Below, piece by piece: positions 1-8,300 of a DNA stretch of 64,000 bases (position 1 is the first letter of the stretch; every line of letters begins with the position of its first letter). The DNA comes from Paenochrobactrum pullorum (GTDB lineage: Bacteria > Pseudomonadota > Alphaproteobacteria > Rhizobiales > Rhizobiaceae): positions 1 through 64,000 of the forward strand of contig NZ_JBHEEH010000001.1 in NCBI RefSeq assembly GCF_041929845.1, written 5' to 3'. The position numbers and the translations under genes are program-made. The notes under the pieces were generated by a model. It did no database searches, had not been told where the DNA came from, and was given only the letters and a program-made list of their open reading frames with translations.

Positions 1-264
1 CCTGATCTCTTGCACGGAAAGATTGGCAACCAGCGGGATATCGTCAATCACAACGAGACTGCCAGTTCCATACCAATAACGCGTGACAGGCAAGCCATTA
101 TCGGGATTGATGACGGCGGCAGAGACATTACCGACATCGGACCACAAACCTTCTGTCTGCTGGATGCCGGTCAAGCGATTACGGGCAACGATCCATAAGA
201 AGTCACGCGCCTCCAAGGCACGCGCTTCAAGCGCCGCCTGATTGGCGGTTGAAATATGGCGCAT
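1..264 (-). CDS. phage tail protein, N-terminal part only
   Basis: Eighty-eight codons are visible from ATG at 264 before the frame leaves the window; the protein begins MRHISTANQAALEARALEAR and continues with a region rich in beta-strand-like sequence. Its place downstream of the tape measure gene and one further tail gene, on the same strand, suggests a minor tail or baseplate component as in lambdoid tails. I do not recognise a specific Pfam family with certainty. It is separated from the preceding tail gene (2048-2656) by about 1.8 kb of accessory genes, so the tail operon is interrupted here. Confidence 0.7.
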   Translation of the reverse strand, partial: MRHISTANQAALEARALEARDFLWIVARNRLTGIQQTEGLWSDVGNVSAAVINPDNGLPVTRYWYGTGSLVVIDDIPLVANLSVQEIR

Positions 265-328
265 ATTAGAACCTACGAATTAGGTGATGAATGGGGAATC
301 GTGTTTGCTGGCTGCTCAATAATTGGGA

Positions 329-610
329 GTGGTAAACACGACAGAATTTGAAATTCGCTATAATGCGATGGAACAAGCCAAATTAATGATGATCCAGAGA
401 CTACTTTTAGAGCTCGCAGCAACAAAAGGTGAGAATGGCGACCACTGGATTGAAGAATTTCGGAATGCAGTGATAACGGAAGTTAACGGCACAAAAACCC
501 TTGCAGGAAGTGGCGATCAGAGACCGCGAGAAGTGACGAAAATGGCTATATCTATTGTAGAGGCGACAGCGGACATGGCGAAAGATCGCTTGTCGCAACA
601 GTCAAAATAA
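329..610 (+). CDS. hypothetical prophage accessory protein
   Basis: A 93-codon frame on the plus strand, opposite to the surrounding tail genes, starting GTG at 329 (TTG at 323 and ATG at 369 are alternatives; none has a clean ribosome binding site). The product is mainly helical and charged, with no signal peptide or membrane segment. Its 3' end overlaps the 3' end of the minus-strand ORF at 552-845, so the two converge. It sits in the accessory island between two tail genes. No function is recognised. Confidence 0.45.
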   Translation: MVNTTEFEIRYNAMEQAKLMMIQRLLLELAATKGENGDHWIEEFRNAVITEVNGTKTLAGSGDQRPREVTKMAISIVEATADMAKDRLSQQSK

Positions 611-845
611 GCTCACCTTTACCCCCATTCTTTTCAGCAATAAATTGAACAGGATCAGGGTAATTTTCTAGCTCACTATTAGGAGTTGAGAGCGTACCGC
701 ACTCACCATCTCTACCATCAAGTGAGAATGAGCCCTTAATGGTCATTACGACCGAAGGCTTGCCGTCAACATTGAATACAATTTCGTGCAGGCCTTCGTC
801 TTTTCTCGTAATTGACTTAAGATACCATGGCTTTTGATTTTTCAT
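552..845 (-). CDS. hypothetical prophage accessory protein
   Basis: A 97-codon frame starting MKNQKPWYLKSITRKDEG, soluble, with no recognisable motif. It lies directly downstream of the 51-codon ORF at 865-1020 and both have the same 15-bp sequence just before their starts, which supplies an AGGTAG-type ribosome binding site. The pair probably forms a two-gene unit read from upstream of 1020. The 3' end overlaps the convergent ORF at 329-610 by about 59 bp, so at least one of the two could be spurious. No function is assigned. Confidence 0.45.
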   Translation of the reverse strand: MKNQKPWYLKSITRKDEGLHEIVFNVDGKPSVVMTIKGSFSLDGRDGECGTLSTPNSELENYPDPVQFIAEKNGGKGELILTVATSDLSPCPLSPLQ

Positions 846-854
846 AGCGAACTT

Positions 855-1059
855 CTACCTACTCTCAATTCCCTGAATCACGATGATCGGAATTGGTGTT
901 AATGTTCTTCAGGTGTCGTTGGACACTTGCCGCAGCAGCATCGGAAATAAAAAATAATATTTGTGCATTGGTGCCTTCCTCAATAAAAAGGGTGGCACCG
1001 TTTCGTCTTGTTTTAATCATCGTATAAATCCTACCTACTCTCAATCATCGGAAATAAAA
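855..1059. repeat. two pairs of short direct repeats around the 51-aa ORF
   Basis: A 15-bp sequence occurs identically at 855-869 and 1031-1045, each time directly before a minus-strand start codon. A second 14-bp sequence occurs identically at 939-952 and 1046-1059. The two repeat pairs suggest that this small accessory segment arose by local duplication, or that the first repeat is a conserved translation leader. Confidence 0.7.
865..1020 (-). CDS. small hypothetical protein, 51 aa
   Basis: ATG at 1020 is preceded by an AGGTAGGA ribosome binding site at about 8 nt, and the frame runs to TGA at 865-867. The product begins MIKTRRNGATLFIEEG and ends in a polar tail. The stop codon lies inside the copy of the 15-bp repeat that provides the translation start region of the next gene (552-845), so the two are closely linked. 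No family is recognised and the ORF is short, so confidence is moderate. Confidence 0.4.
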   Translation of the reverse strand: MIKTRRNGATLFIEEGTNAQILFFISDAAAASVQRHLKNINTNSDHRDSGN

Positions 1060-1213
1060 CAGACCTGCATCCCATGATCAGGTCGACATTGATGTCACGA
1101 CTTAATATGTCGATTATTATGCGGCATGAACGCCACAACTTTGTAATCAATCAGATATGGCGTTATATCAATTAAAGAATCGATCCGCATAACAGCTGCC
1201 ATTTAGGTGAAGT

Positions 1214-1942
1214 ATGAAACATCTCAAGCCAGAACATGCTTTAAAGATTAAAGGCATTCTAAATGTATTCGCTGTTATTGCTTCTACGATTTTAATCGTA
1301 AGTCTATCGCTGGAGGCATTTGGCGATAATCCATTCATGGGAAAAACGATTTATTCAGAAATACAACTTTTTGTTTGCCTTTATTACATCTTTGATTTTT
1401 TCATACTATTATTATTAGCAGATAAAAAACGGCAATTCTTCAGACGCTATTTCTTCATTCTGCTGATTGCTATTCCATATTTATCTTTAATTTCGGATGT
1501 TAATCTTTATCTGAGCCAAGAACAAATCTATTTCATACGTCTTATACCGCTCATAAGAGGAGCGGCGGCGCTTGTTTTTATTGTTTTAATTCTTGTACGG
1601 CACAACACCACTGCCATACTTATTTCTTATTTAATATTTCTGGCATCAATTATTTATTTTCTTACTCTTATATTTTTTGTCGTTGAAAACAATGTCAATC
1701 ACAGCGTTCAAACCTTCCCTGACGCACTGTGGTGGGCCGCCATGACAGTCACGACATTAGGCTCAAGCATCCTACCGGTAACTGTTGCCGGCAAATTTAT
1801 TACCACCGCCATGGCGATGGTGGGATTGACTATTTTACCGATCTTTACGGCGTATATCACCACCATGATCAATGGGATTGCGCAGCGTGAATTTGCAGAA
1901 AATCAGGCACTCAAACAATCGGAGACCTCCAAGAAAGACTAA
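1214..1942 (+). CDS. ion-channel-like membrane protein with pore loop
   Basis: The 242-residue product has about four hydrophobic segments in residues 10-165, then a pore-loop-like stretch around DALWWAAMTVTTLGSS (about residues 170-187), then a last hydrophobic helix and a polar tail. This is the arrangement of voltage-gated-like K+ channels (Ion_trans_2 type). The usual TVGYG selectivity filter is replaced by TLGSS, so K+ selectivity is uncertain. ATG at 1214 has an AGGTGAAG ribosome binding site. The gene stands on the opposite strand to the tail genes, flanked by non-coding DNA, as expected of a moron. A role for the lysogen, not the virion, is inferred. Confidence 0.75.
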   Translation: MKHLKPEHALKIKGILNVFAVIASTILIVSLSLEAFGDNPFMGKTIYSEIQLFVCLYYIFDFFILLLLADKKRQFFRRYFFILLIAIPYLSLISDVNLYLSQEQIYFIRLIPLIRGAAALVFIVLILVRHNTTAILISYLIFLASIIYFLTLIFFVVENNVNHSVQTFPDALWWAAMTVTTLGSSILPVTVAGKFITTAMAMVGLTILPIFTAYITTMINGIAQREFAENQALKQSETSKKD

Positions 1943-2047
1943 AATAAGCGCCGTGATTGATGTATCAAACCAGACGATAGCAGCTGCAACCCAAGTCTGG
2001 CGCCTTAGGATGGTGACAGTACACCATCTAACCGTCGTCATTATTGC

Positions 2048-2656
2048 TCACCGGCTCTCAATCGCCTGAAATGTTATAGATCCGCGCCCTGTAGCCGGAT
2101 CGGCAGTGCTTGTTAATGAACCCGGCACCATCACCATCTTGCATGACGGCCGCACCAAAGTGACCGGATCATTCACCTTCGATTCCGGCCATAAATGCGG
2201 CCTGATTTCCAACTGGCTACCGGCCACATCGATGACCTGATGCAGATTGCGCGCCCCGATCTGGATATGATCGCCAATGCTGATTTTAAAACCAGAGGGC
2301 AATGAGCCTATGCGGATAATCTTTCGGTTCGCATCAATCTCGGCCAGTTTTGCGCCGGCATAACTGCCCATACCGACACCATTTGGATACGCAATTGGAT
2401 AATTGCGACTGGACGCATACCCCCAGAATGCATTCAAGCCACCATCCAATGTGTTTAATCTGGCGCGCCATTGATCCAGTGCATTGATGCTCAATATTCT
2501 GATCTGGAACGTTGCTTTCCACAATGGAGAGCCGAGGTTTTTGATGATCGTAACACCACCTGCTGTGCGGCTCATCTCCTGTCGGTAAAACAGCTCAAAT
2601 TCGGTTGACCAACCAGGCATGTTTTTCAGGAGATCGTAAGGATATGAAATCGCCAT
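2048..2656 (-). CDS. phage minor tail protein
   Basis: A 202-residue protein directly downstream of the tape measure gene (3-bp gap), beginning MAISYPYDLLKNMPGWSTEF, without membrane segments. Position and composition match the minor tail proteins that follow the tape measure gene in lambda-like phages and may form part of the tail tip. I do not recognise the exact family. It is the last tail gene before the accessory island at 265-2047. Confidence 0.72.
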   Translation of the reverse strand: MAISYPYDLLKNMPGWSTEFELFYRQEMSRTAGGVTIIKNLGSPLWKATFQIRILSINALDQWRARLNTLDGGLNAFWGYASSRNYPIAYPNGVGMGSYAGAKLAEIDANRKIIRIGSLPSGFKISIGDHIQIGARNLHQVIDVAGSQLEIRPHLWPESKVNDPVTLVRPSCKMVMVPGSLTSTADPATGRGSITFQAIESR

Positions 2657-2659
2657 ACG

Positions 2660-4522
2660 TCAAAACTTTACATTGGAGCTTTGTGCCTTACGCATTGTCT
2701 CAATGACAGTGGCAGGCATTTCGCGCTGCATTTTATCCAGCCGCTTTTCGACCTGTTCCAGCCCTTTAGCATCGGCATTCGGTGCATTAATGACAGGCGC
2801 GAAGTTAAAAACCGTCGCAGATTGATTGTTCTCATGATGCGCCGGCTGAAGAGACGGCAGTGCCGACATACGAAGATCAACCGGAATACTGCGACCATCA
2901 GGCAATGGTACTGCTGCTTCAGGCCCCGCCTCGCCAAAGATTGCCGGTCGGTCACTAATACCGCCTTTGGCATAAAGGCCAATGCCGCCAGCCATAGCGA
3001 TGGATTTTTGACCACCAAAGCCAAGCAACCCGCCAAGAACATTGCCAAGACCGCCACCAGAACCACCAAACATGCTTTGGAAAAAATCAGCATAAGCGCC
3101 TTTGCCTGTGATTGCAGATTTCACAATCTCAATGGCCAGCTTTTTAAAGGCATCTGCCGCATTCTCGGTGCCGGCAATCACCTGCCCCAAAGCATCAACC
3201 GTATCGCTTTCCAGCTGATTGACACCATCAATGAACTGTTGTTGCCGTTTATTGGCGAGTTCCTGCGCTTTGCTTTGCGCATCAATAGCCGTAATTAAAT
3301 GCTCAATGCGCGTTTTCTGCTCATCGGTTGCTCCAATGGATAATTTCCGCAGTTCATTAGCAATACGCTGCTCAGAGGCTGTTCTACCAAGCATCTGATA
3401 TTCATGCTCAAGCGATTGAATAAGCTCATCGGCAGCTTTTTTCTGTTTTTCTGCCTCGGAAATCGCCTCTTTGCGCGATGAGCCGGAACGTCCTTTCGGT
3501 TTGTCATCAATGATGATTTCTTTGAGCTTAATCCCCTCGTTGGGCTTATTAAGATTATTCCGTTCTTTAATCAGACCAATCTGTTTTTCGAGCCCTGCTA
3601 TTTCCTCATCGATGACAGCAATACGGCCATTATCACGGCCACGTAGAATGAAACCACGATAGGAGTCCTCACTCATAATCGTGCGAGAGCGTTTTTTCTC
3701 TTCCAGCTGACGCTCAAGTGTCGAAAGACTACGATCTTCGGTCTTGTTAAAAAGGTCTAAGAAGAATTTTAATTCGGTTGCGGCACTGACAATCGCCACT
3801 TTCAAGCTTTGGCTGACTGTTGAGACAACAGAATTAAACGCTTCATCCAGTTCTGCCGCGCGTTTGACCAGATCGTCCTCGATGACATAGCCAAGCCTTG
3901 TTGCCTCTTCTTTGGCTTTTCGAATGCCGTCTTCACCCATGGCGATCAGATCGACAAAGCGCTCACCAGCCCCGCCACCAAAAAGATTATCCATCACTTT
4001 GACTTGTGATGCTTTGGTAAGCTGGCCAACCTTGTCCAAAATCTCGGCGAACAGATCAGCAGGCTTTTTGAGCTTTTCCTGCATCTGGCTTGCACTAATG
4101 CCCAATTGCGTAAAAATATCTGCATTGGTGCCTTTGCCACCGGAGGCAAACTCATCAGCATGCATCTTCAACTTCTTCATGGCATCAATCATGGAATTGA
4201 CATCCACATGATTGCTTTCTGCAACATATTTCAGCTGTTGAAACTCTTTGATCGAAACACCGGCACGTTTGGCCTCCCGCTCAATTGATGCCACATCACT
4301 AATGATTTCTTTGGCACCTTGTAAGCTTAAGCCAACCCCCAACCCAGCCAGCGAAGCTTTGAGGAAGTTCATGGAGCGAACCATGCCATCCGAAAGCTTT
4401 GAAAAATCGCGCTGTGCCGATTGTGCAGTGTTTTTCGCGTCACTTCGCACACGCTTCATCGCATCGTGGAAGCCACGGCTATTGGCATCAATAAAAGCCA
4501 TAATATCGGCACGAGCGCTCAT
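2660..4522 (-). CDS. tail tape measure protein
   Basis: A 620-residue protein with long helical, coiled-coil-like N-terminal and middle parts, a glycine-rich hydrophobic stretch near residues 480-520, and a C-terminal GEAGPEAAVPLP segment typical of lambda-type tape measure proteins (GpH-like). It would set tail length and is threaded inside the tail tube. ATG at 4522 is preceded by GGGAGAAAG and overlaps the stop of the tail chaperone frame (ATGA), so translation is coupled. It is smaller than lambda GpH, implying a shorter tail. Identification is firm from sequence character and position. Confidence 0.92.
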   Translation of the reverse strand: MSARADIMAFIDANSRGFHDAMKRVRSDAKNTAQSAQRDFSKLSDGMVRSMNFLKASLAGLGVGLSLQGAKEIISDVASIEREAKRAGVSIKEFQQLKYVAESNHVDVNSMIDAMKKLKMHADEFASGGKGTNADIFTQLGISASQMQEKLKKPADLFAEILDKVGQLTKASQVKVMDNLFGGGAGERFVDLIAMGEDGIRKAKEEATRLGYVIEDDLVKRAAELDEAFNSVVSTVSQSLKVAIVSAATELKFFLDLFNKTEDRSLSTLERQLEEKKRSRTIMSEDSYRGFILRGRDNGRIAVIDEEIAGLEKQIGLIKERNNLNKPNEGIKLKEIIIDDKPKGRSGSSRKEAISEAEKQKKAADELIQSLEHEYQMLGRTASEQRIANELRKLSIGATDEQKTRIEHLITAIDAQSKAQELANKRQQQFIDGVNQLESDTVDALGQVIAGTENAADAFKKLAIEIVKSAITGKGAYADFFQSMFGGSGGGLGNVLGGLLGFGGQKSIAMAGGIGLYAKGGISDRPAIFGEAGPEAAVPLPDGRSIPVDLRMSALPSLQPAHHENNQSATVFNFAPVINAPNADAKGLEQVEKRLDKMQREMPATVIETMRKAQSSNVKF

Positions 4523-4710
4523 TCGGCTTTCTCCCTGATTGATTTGGTTGGCGGATAATGACGTGCCACTTCGCGCGCACGTTCCGGTGTAATCACATCG
4601 TCAAAATTGCGCCCTGATCGCCCTTCAATGGCAGCCTGCACTTCCAACCATGTCGAGCGCCAGAACTGCTGTGGCGACCAGCCAAGTTGACCGGTGGCCA
4701 CACGCTGCAT
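4519..4710 (-). CDS. tail assembly chaperone, T-like frame
   Basis: A 63-codon frame starting at ATG 4710 and ending in an ATGA overlap with the tape measure gene. In lambda-like phages the equivalent T frame is made mostly as a -1 frameshift extension of the upstream G protein. Here the same frame is open upstream of ATG 4710 through 13 more codons to a GGGAAAC slip site at 4749-4755, so the main product is probably a 209-residue fusion covering 5147-4519. There is no good ribosome binding site at ATG 4710, in line with expression by frameshifting. Confidence 0.82.
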   Translation of the reverse strand: MQRVATGQLGWSPQQFWRSTWLEVQAAIEGRSGRNFDDVITPERAREVARHYPPTKSIREKAE

Positions 4711-4727
4711 ATGGATAATGCGTGTTT

Positions 4728-5147
4728 TTACACTGAAGGGCTTTCGGCGTTTCCCTGACTGGTTCTTTCAAAGGCTTTTTCCAAATCAGAGATCGGATCA
4801 GCATCACCACGCGTTTCACGCCCCTTGGCAATGTGACCAGACAAGGCCGATGTAATGGCTTCACGAAAGGCTGGCTCATCGGCCGCACTTAATTGCTGCA
4901 AAGCATTATGCGCCAGTTCACGCGCTGCATCATCACCATCAGGATGCGTGGTGAGTGTACGAATGGCAGCCATTACAGTTTTTGGATGGAAGCCAATGAG
5001 ACGGCGATAAAGCGTTTGCATATCATCGCAGTCAGCCAGCTGGCATAATTGTGCCAGACGACCAAACTCAACCACCAGAACCAGCTTAACATTACCGATC
5101 TGACAAGGCGCTTCACCGCGCACAGGATTAACGAATGGATCCATCAT
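4728..5147 (-). CDS. tail assembly chaperone, G-like frame
   Basis: A 139-residue protein between the tail tube gene and the tape measure gene, the conserved place of the tail assembly chaperone that coats the tape measure protein before tube polymerisation. It is soluble and helical, beginning MMDPFVNPVRGEAPCQIGN. Near its end, codons 131-133 read CAG GGA AAC, which contains an X XXY YYZ slippery heptamer in the right phase for a -1 shift into the downstream 63-codon frame. Without slippage it ends at TAA seven codons later. Confidence 0.85.
   Translation of the reverse strand: MMDPFVNPVRGEAPCQIGNVKLVLVVEFGRLAQLCQLADCDDMQTLYRRLIGFHPKTVMAAIRTLTTHPDGDDAARELAHNALQQLSAADEPAFREAITSALSGHIAKGRETRGDADPISDLEKAFERTSQGNAESPSV
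4749..4755 (-). promoter_or_regulatory. programmed -1 ribosomal frameshift site (GGGAAAC)
   Basis: On the minus strand the zero-frame reading is CAG GGA AAC, so the heptamer G GGA AAC fits the canonical X XXY YYZ form. After slippage, GGG AAA is followed by an open frame of 76 codons that includes the T-like ORF. Lambda uses a near-identical GGGAAAG site for its G/GT proteins. Phase, position six codons before the end of the G frame, and gene order all agree. Confidence 0.88.
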
Positions 5148-5567
5148 TTACGCCGCCGCGGTAAAGCCGATAGTACCGGATGCCGCCATGCGCCCTTGCG
5201 CTTGCAGCTCACCGGTTTTATCGCCTGAAAATGTCATTGAGACCAAAAAATCTGCTTCGAATGTACCAACACCCGGCACAACAATCTGATATGGCGTCAC
5301 AACCTGATTGACCGCATCGGCCGTCATGGCTTTTTGTGCGCCATTGCCGACAAAGGCACCATCAAGCTGGATGGAAATGCTCTGCATGCCATACATTAAT
5401 GAGCGCACCAGCTTGCTGCCCGGATTGGCGCAATCCGGCTTGGTGATGTCGATTTCTTCGTTATTGATTTCAATCGAGCGGTTTTCCGTCACGCAAACAG
5501 AAACAAAATCATCCTCTGTTTCCATCTTGCGTTTGATCACCAGCTCACGCCCCATATGTTGAGCCAT
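5148..5567 (-). CDS. major tail tube protein
   Basis: A 139-residue protein that starts MAQHMGRELVIKRKMETEDD and has alternating beta-strand-like segments ending in a Gly/Ala-rich tail, like TP901-1/lambda-type major tail proteins. It would polymerise into the tail tube. It lies directly before the chaperone gene and after the tail terminator-like gene, the usual order. The sequence is unbroken and of normal size for the family. Confidence 0.85.
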   Translation of the reverse strand: MAQHMGRELVIKRKMETEDDFVSVCVTENRSIEINNEEIDITKPDCANPGSKLVRSLMYGMQSISIQLDGAFVGNGAQKAMTADAVNQVVTPYQIVVPGVGTFEADFLVSMTFSGDKTGELQAQGRMAASGTIGFTAAA

Positions 5568-5597
5568 GGCTTTAAACTCCTAAATTGTCGGATAAAT

Positions 5598-6059
5598 TTA
5601 TGCAGCGCGCGCCGCGTCACCTGCATAGGTGCGATAAGTGACCTCAAAGATCAGGCGGCCGGAACCAAGACTTTGCGCGGTCTGCGGATCAATGAACATT
5701 TCAGATGCAGTGAGCAGAATGTCGATTGCCAGATCATCAAGATGCGAAGGCGGCAAAGCCTTTTCAATCAGCACCGCCAATTGATCAAACTCTTTTTGCG
5801 GATCACTGCGGCCTTTAAAATGCACGATGACATTAACGTTCAAACGGCGATTATAACGCACCCGTTCCTGACCGCTTTCGTCATCATAAACGAGACCATC
5901 CGGTGTCGCGGTTTCACCAGTATGAAGAACGGTAAAATGCGGCTGGCTTTCTTCATCAACGGCACCCGCCCGCATCAGGCTGACAGTGCCAGCGACTGAG
6001 GCAACTACATTTTCCAAACGTTTTTGAATGGCTTCCAAGATTTGATAACGCACATGCAT
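5598..6059 (-). CDS. tail terminator/completion-like protein (GpU-like)
   Basis: A 153-residue protein placed between the head-tail joining genes and the tail tube gene, where lambda-like phages encode the tail terminator. I chose ATG at 6059 because AAGGTG lies about 6 nt upstream; a GTG at 6077 would extend it by six codons. It has the VNVIVHFKG and LIFEVTYRTY strand patterns seen in small tail terminator proteins. Family assignment rests mainly on size, composition and gene order. Confidence 0.65.
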   Translation of the reverse strand: MHVRYQILEAIQKRLENVVASVAGTVSLMRAGAVDEESQPHFTVLHTGETATPDGLVYDDESGQERVRYNRRLNVNVIVHFKGRSDPQKEFDQLAVLIEKALPPSHLDDLAIDILLTASEMFIDPQTAQSLGSGRLIFEVTYRTYAGDAARAA

Positions 6060-6069
6060 GTGTTTCACC

Positions 6070-6423
6070 TTATTCACTGCCCAGATAAAAACGCTTCATG
6101 GAGCGGCCATCATCCACATGCGAGAGGATGATAAACCGGTCACCAATATTGCGCCCATCATCAGAGTTCAAAATTTCAACCTGATCGCCATTGCGTACAG
6201 GCTCGCAAGTTACGGCTTGCAGGCTCAGCGTAAAACGCACACCTTCAGCCGATACACCTTCTAACTCCAGCAGGTCAGCTTCACGCACAGCACGTAAAAT
6301 TCCACGAAGTCTTTTTGATACGGATTCAAGTGGCTCGCCTTTACGGCTCAAACTCACATCGACATTGCCAAGAGAAGAGACAAACGCCTCCCCCATTCCG
6401 GCAAAAACCGCGGGCCGTGTCAT
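6070..6423 (-). CDS. head-tail joining protein
   Basis: A 117-residue protein that begins MTRPAVFAGMGEAFVSSLG and lies between a small head protein and the tail terminator-like gene. Its size, beta-rich look and position suit a head-tail joining (GpFII-like) protein that closes the portal and docks the tail. Its start overlaps the stop of the upstream gene by 4 bp. The specific family is inferred from position. Confidence 0.62.
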   Translation of the reverse strand: MTRPAVFAGMGEAFVSSLGNVDVSLSRKGEPLESVSKRLRGILRAVREADLLELEGVSAEGVRFTLSLQAVTCEPVRNGDQVEILNSDDGRNIGDRFIILSHVDDGRSMKRFYLGSE

Positions 6424-6803
6424 ACTGTGGCCTCGGATAAAGCCTTTTCAGCTTCATCAAGCGCCGTTTCAGCCGCCTCGAACGCCTTCAAAGCTGCATC
6501 GCTGTCTTCTGGCTTGGCGTCACTGAGTGCGGCTTCCGCTTCGTCATAGGCTTCACGCGCATCATCCACGGCCTTTTGCAAAGCCTTCAACTTGGCATCA
6601 AGCTTTGCTTTTTGTGCTTCCGTTTTGCGATCAGTCTTATCCGCTGCCGGATCCGTTGACACCTTGCCGCCAACAACGCCAAAGATTGCGGCCAAGCGTT
6701 TGGCCTCATCTTCCGGCAATGTGACGGGTGTGCCGGGCGGCACATCTTTGCCGCCAACCACCAATGTTGCTCCATAGGCTTGTTTGATCATTTTCGCTGC
6801 CAT
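6420..6803 (-). CDS. phage head protein with helical C-terminus
   Basis: A 127-residue protein with a beta-like N-terminal part (residues 1-50) and a long charged Ala/Glu/Asp/Lys-rich helix, probably coiled coil, from about residue 55 to the end. It follows the major capsid gene and overlaps the head-tail joining gene by 4 bp. A head completion or connector role (GpFI-like position) is possible but only inferred from gene order. Confidence 0.6.
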   Translation of the reverse strand: MAAKMIKQAYGATLVVGGKDVPPGTPVTLPEDEAKRLAAIFGVVGGKVSTDPAADKTDRKTEAQKAKLDAKLKALQKAVDDAREAYDEAEAALSDAKPEDSDAALKAFEAAETALDEAEKALSEATV

Positions 6804-6827
6804 GATTTAATCCTTTCAAGCTGATGA

Positions 6828-7862
6828 TTAGCGAACAAGCGCAAAGAGTGAGGCGTTCGGATCACCAGGCACCAACAATGGCGCACTCTGCGTCATCATC
6901 AGTGTGGCGGACGGATCTTCCTGCACCCACATTTTCGGGAAACGGGACAACGGCTTGAGCTGTGCCTGCACATCCTGAATGGCACCATGTGCGGTAAAGC
7001 CCTGCAATTGTGTTTTGGAAACCACGCCCACACCAAAGCTTGGCCAGACTTCAATGTCGTTGCCTTCATCATCCTGGAAGAGCTGCGTATATTGCCAGAA
7101 GTTGAACTGGCCTATCGAGCCCAGATAAACCGCGACCATATCCTCAGCGCCTGCCGCAATCGGACCGAGTTGCATTTCGCCACCAGCCTGACGGCGATTA
7201 TCAAGCAGCTGACGAATTTCTTCATCAGTCTGCAAAAGCTCTGCCGCTTCTGCACCCAAGATCACTTCCGTGGCCGTTCCACCGGAACGAAGTGCAACAC
7301 GTGTTGCCCAATCACGAATGGACTTGCGCACATTAATGCCGCCTTCACCCCAGCGGTCAGCACCGGTCAGAGCCACGGTCAGATCAGCTGCACGGCCATA
7401 ATCAATGATCTGGGTTTGATAATCCTCACCCTTCACAATGATCTTGCCGGAGCGCAGCGCTTCACTGGCCATGATTTCTTCACGGCGGGTGATTTCATCA
7501 TCCTGATCATACAATGTGTCGGTGACGGTTTGCAGATAGCGCTCTTCTGCTGTCATTTCACCGCCAATGCGTTCGCCCGGGCGACGGCGCATGCCTTCAC
7601 CGGCACGAATGGTGTTTTTCGGCTTTACATAGGCGGGTGTAAACATCGTGGTTTGACGGCCACGAATGGCACGTTCACGCCCTGGCACCAGTGGCGAAAC
7701 GAACGGTGCGACATTGCGACGGCGCTTCAGTTTGTCAAAAGCGATTTCTTCCGTATCCGACTGAAAGCCGTTGGCAAAGAAAGTATCGCGGATCCACGCT
7801 GTCGGACGGTCGCGCGCTTCGATAACAGTCACAAGCGCGACTGTGCTAAAAAGATTTTCCAT
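6828..7862 (-). CDS. major capsid protein (GpE-like)
   Basis: A 344-residue protein of the lambda GpE-type capsid family (phage_cap_E): it opens with MENLFSTVALVTVIEARDRP and contains the FAFDKLKRRRNVAPFVSPLV-like N-arm region near residues 40-60. The length is typical for the family. It follows the decoration protein gene and precedes the head-tail joining genes, as in lambda. It would form the HK97-fold shell of the prohead. Confidence 0.93.
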   Translation of the reverse strand: MENLFSTVALVTVIEARDRPTAWIRDTFFANGFQSDTEEIAFDKLKRRRNVAPFVSPLVPGRERAIRGRQTTMFTPAYVKPKNTIRAGEGMRRRPGERIGGEMTAEERYLQTVTDTLYDQDDEITRREEIMASEALRSGKIIVKGEDYQTQIIDYGRAADLTVALTGADRWGEGGINVRKSIRDWATRVALRSGGTATEVILGAEAAELLQTDEEIRQLLDNRRQAGGEMQLGPIAAGAEDMVAVYLGSIGQFNFWQYTQLFQDDEGNDIEVWPSFGVGVVSKTQLQGFTAHGAIQDVQAQLKPLSRFPKMWVQEDPSATLMMTQSAPLLVPGDPNASLFALVR

Positions 7863-7919
7863 TGTTGTTACCTATGGGAAAAAGAACTGTTAAAGCTTCG
7901 GCCTAAGATCAGTGTCTGA

Positions 7920-8270
7920 TCAGGCCAAACGGTGAGTGAAAAGCGGGGCTTGTGATTTGCGCCAAGCTGTTTCCACCGTATCAATGGTGTGACCATCACC
8001 CAAAATGAGCTTCGATGCATCAAAGCCGCCCGAGGCGTAAATGCGCGTTGCGATTGCACCCGCGGTGGCATCCACATCAATTGCCAATACACCGGCCGGC
8101 GTTTCAGAACCATCTGTGCTTGCCGCTTCAGACAAGACAAAAGCAGTACCGGTATCACCGACAACAGCGCCGCGCTTTAACACCTGACCTTGCGCAATCT
8201 TTACGGTTCGCACCGCGACAGGATAATCGCCAACCAGCAGATCACCCGGATTATAATCTTGGGTATTCAT
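7920..8270 (-). CDS. head decoration protein (GpD-like)
   Basis: A 116-residue protein directly upstream of the major capsid gene, with the small beta-rich GpD-like pattern (for example GQVLKRGAVVGDTGTAFVLS and LAIDVDATAG). Lambda GpD trimers cement the expanded shell. The position between scaffold-like and capsid genes and the length agree with this family. Confidence 0.88.
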   Translation of the reverse strand: MNTQDYNPGDLLVGDYPVAVRTVKIAQGQVLKRGAVVGDTGTAFVLSEAASTDGSETPAGVLAIDVDATAGAIATRIYASGGFDASKLILGDGHTIDTVETAWRKSQAPLFTHRLA

Positions 8271-8300
8271 TATTCGATCCCTTCGTGAACTTTGCCCGCA

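Noticed and set aside
6987..7919. A 310-codon plus-strand frame opposite the capsid gene
   Set aside because: It is the complement of the major capsid gene, with an unlikely Cys/His-rich composition and no ribosome binding site.
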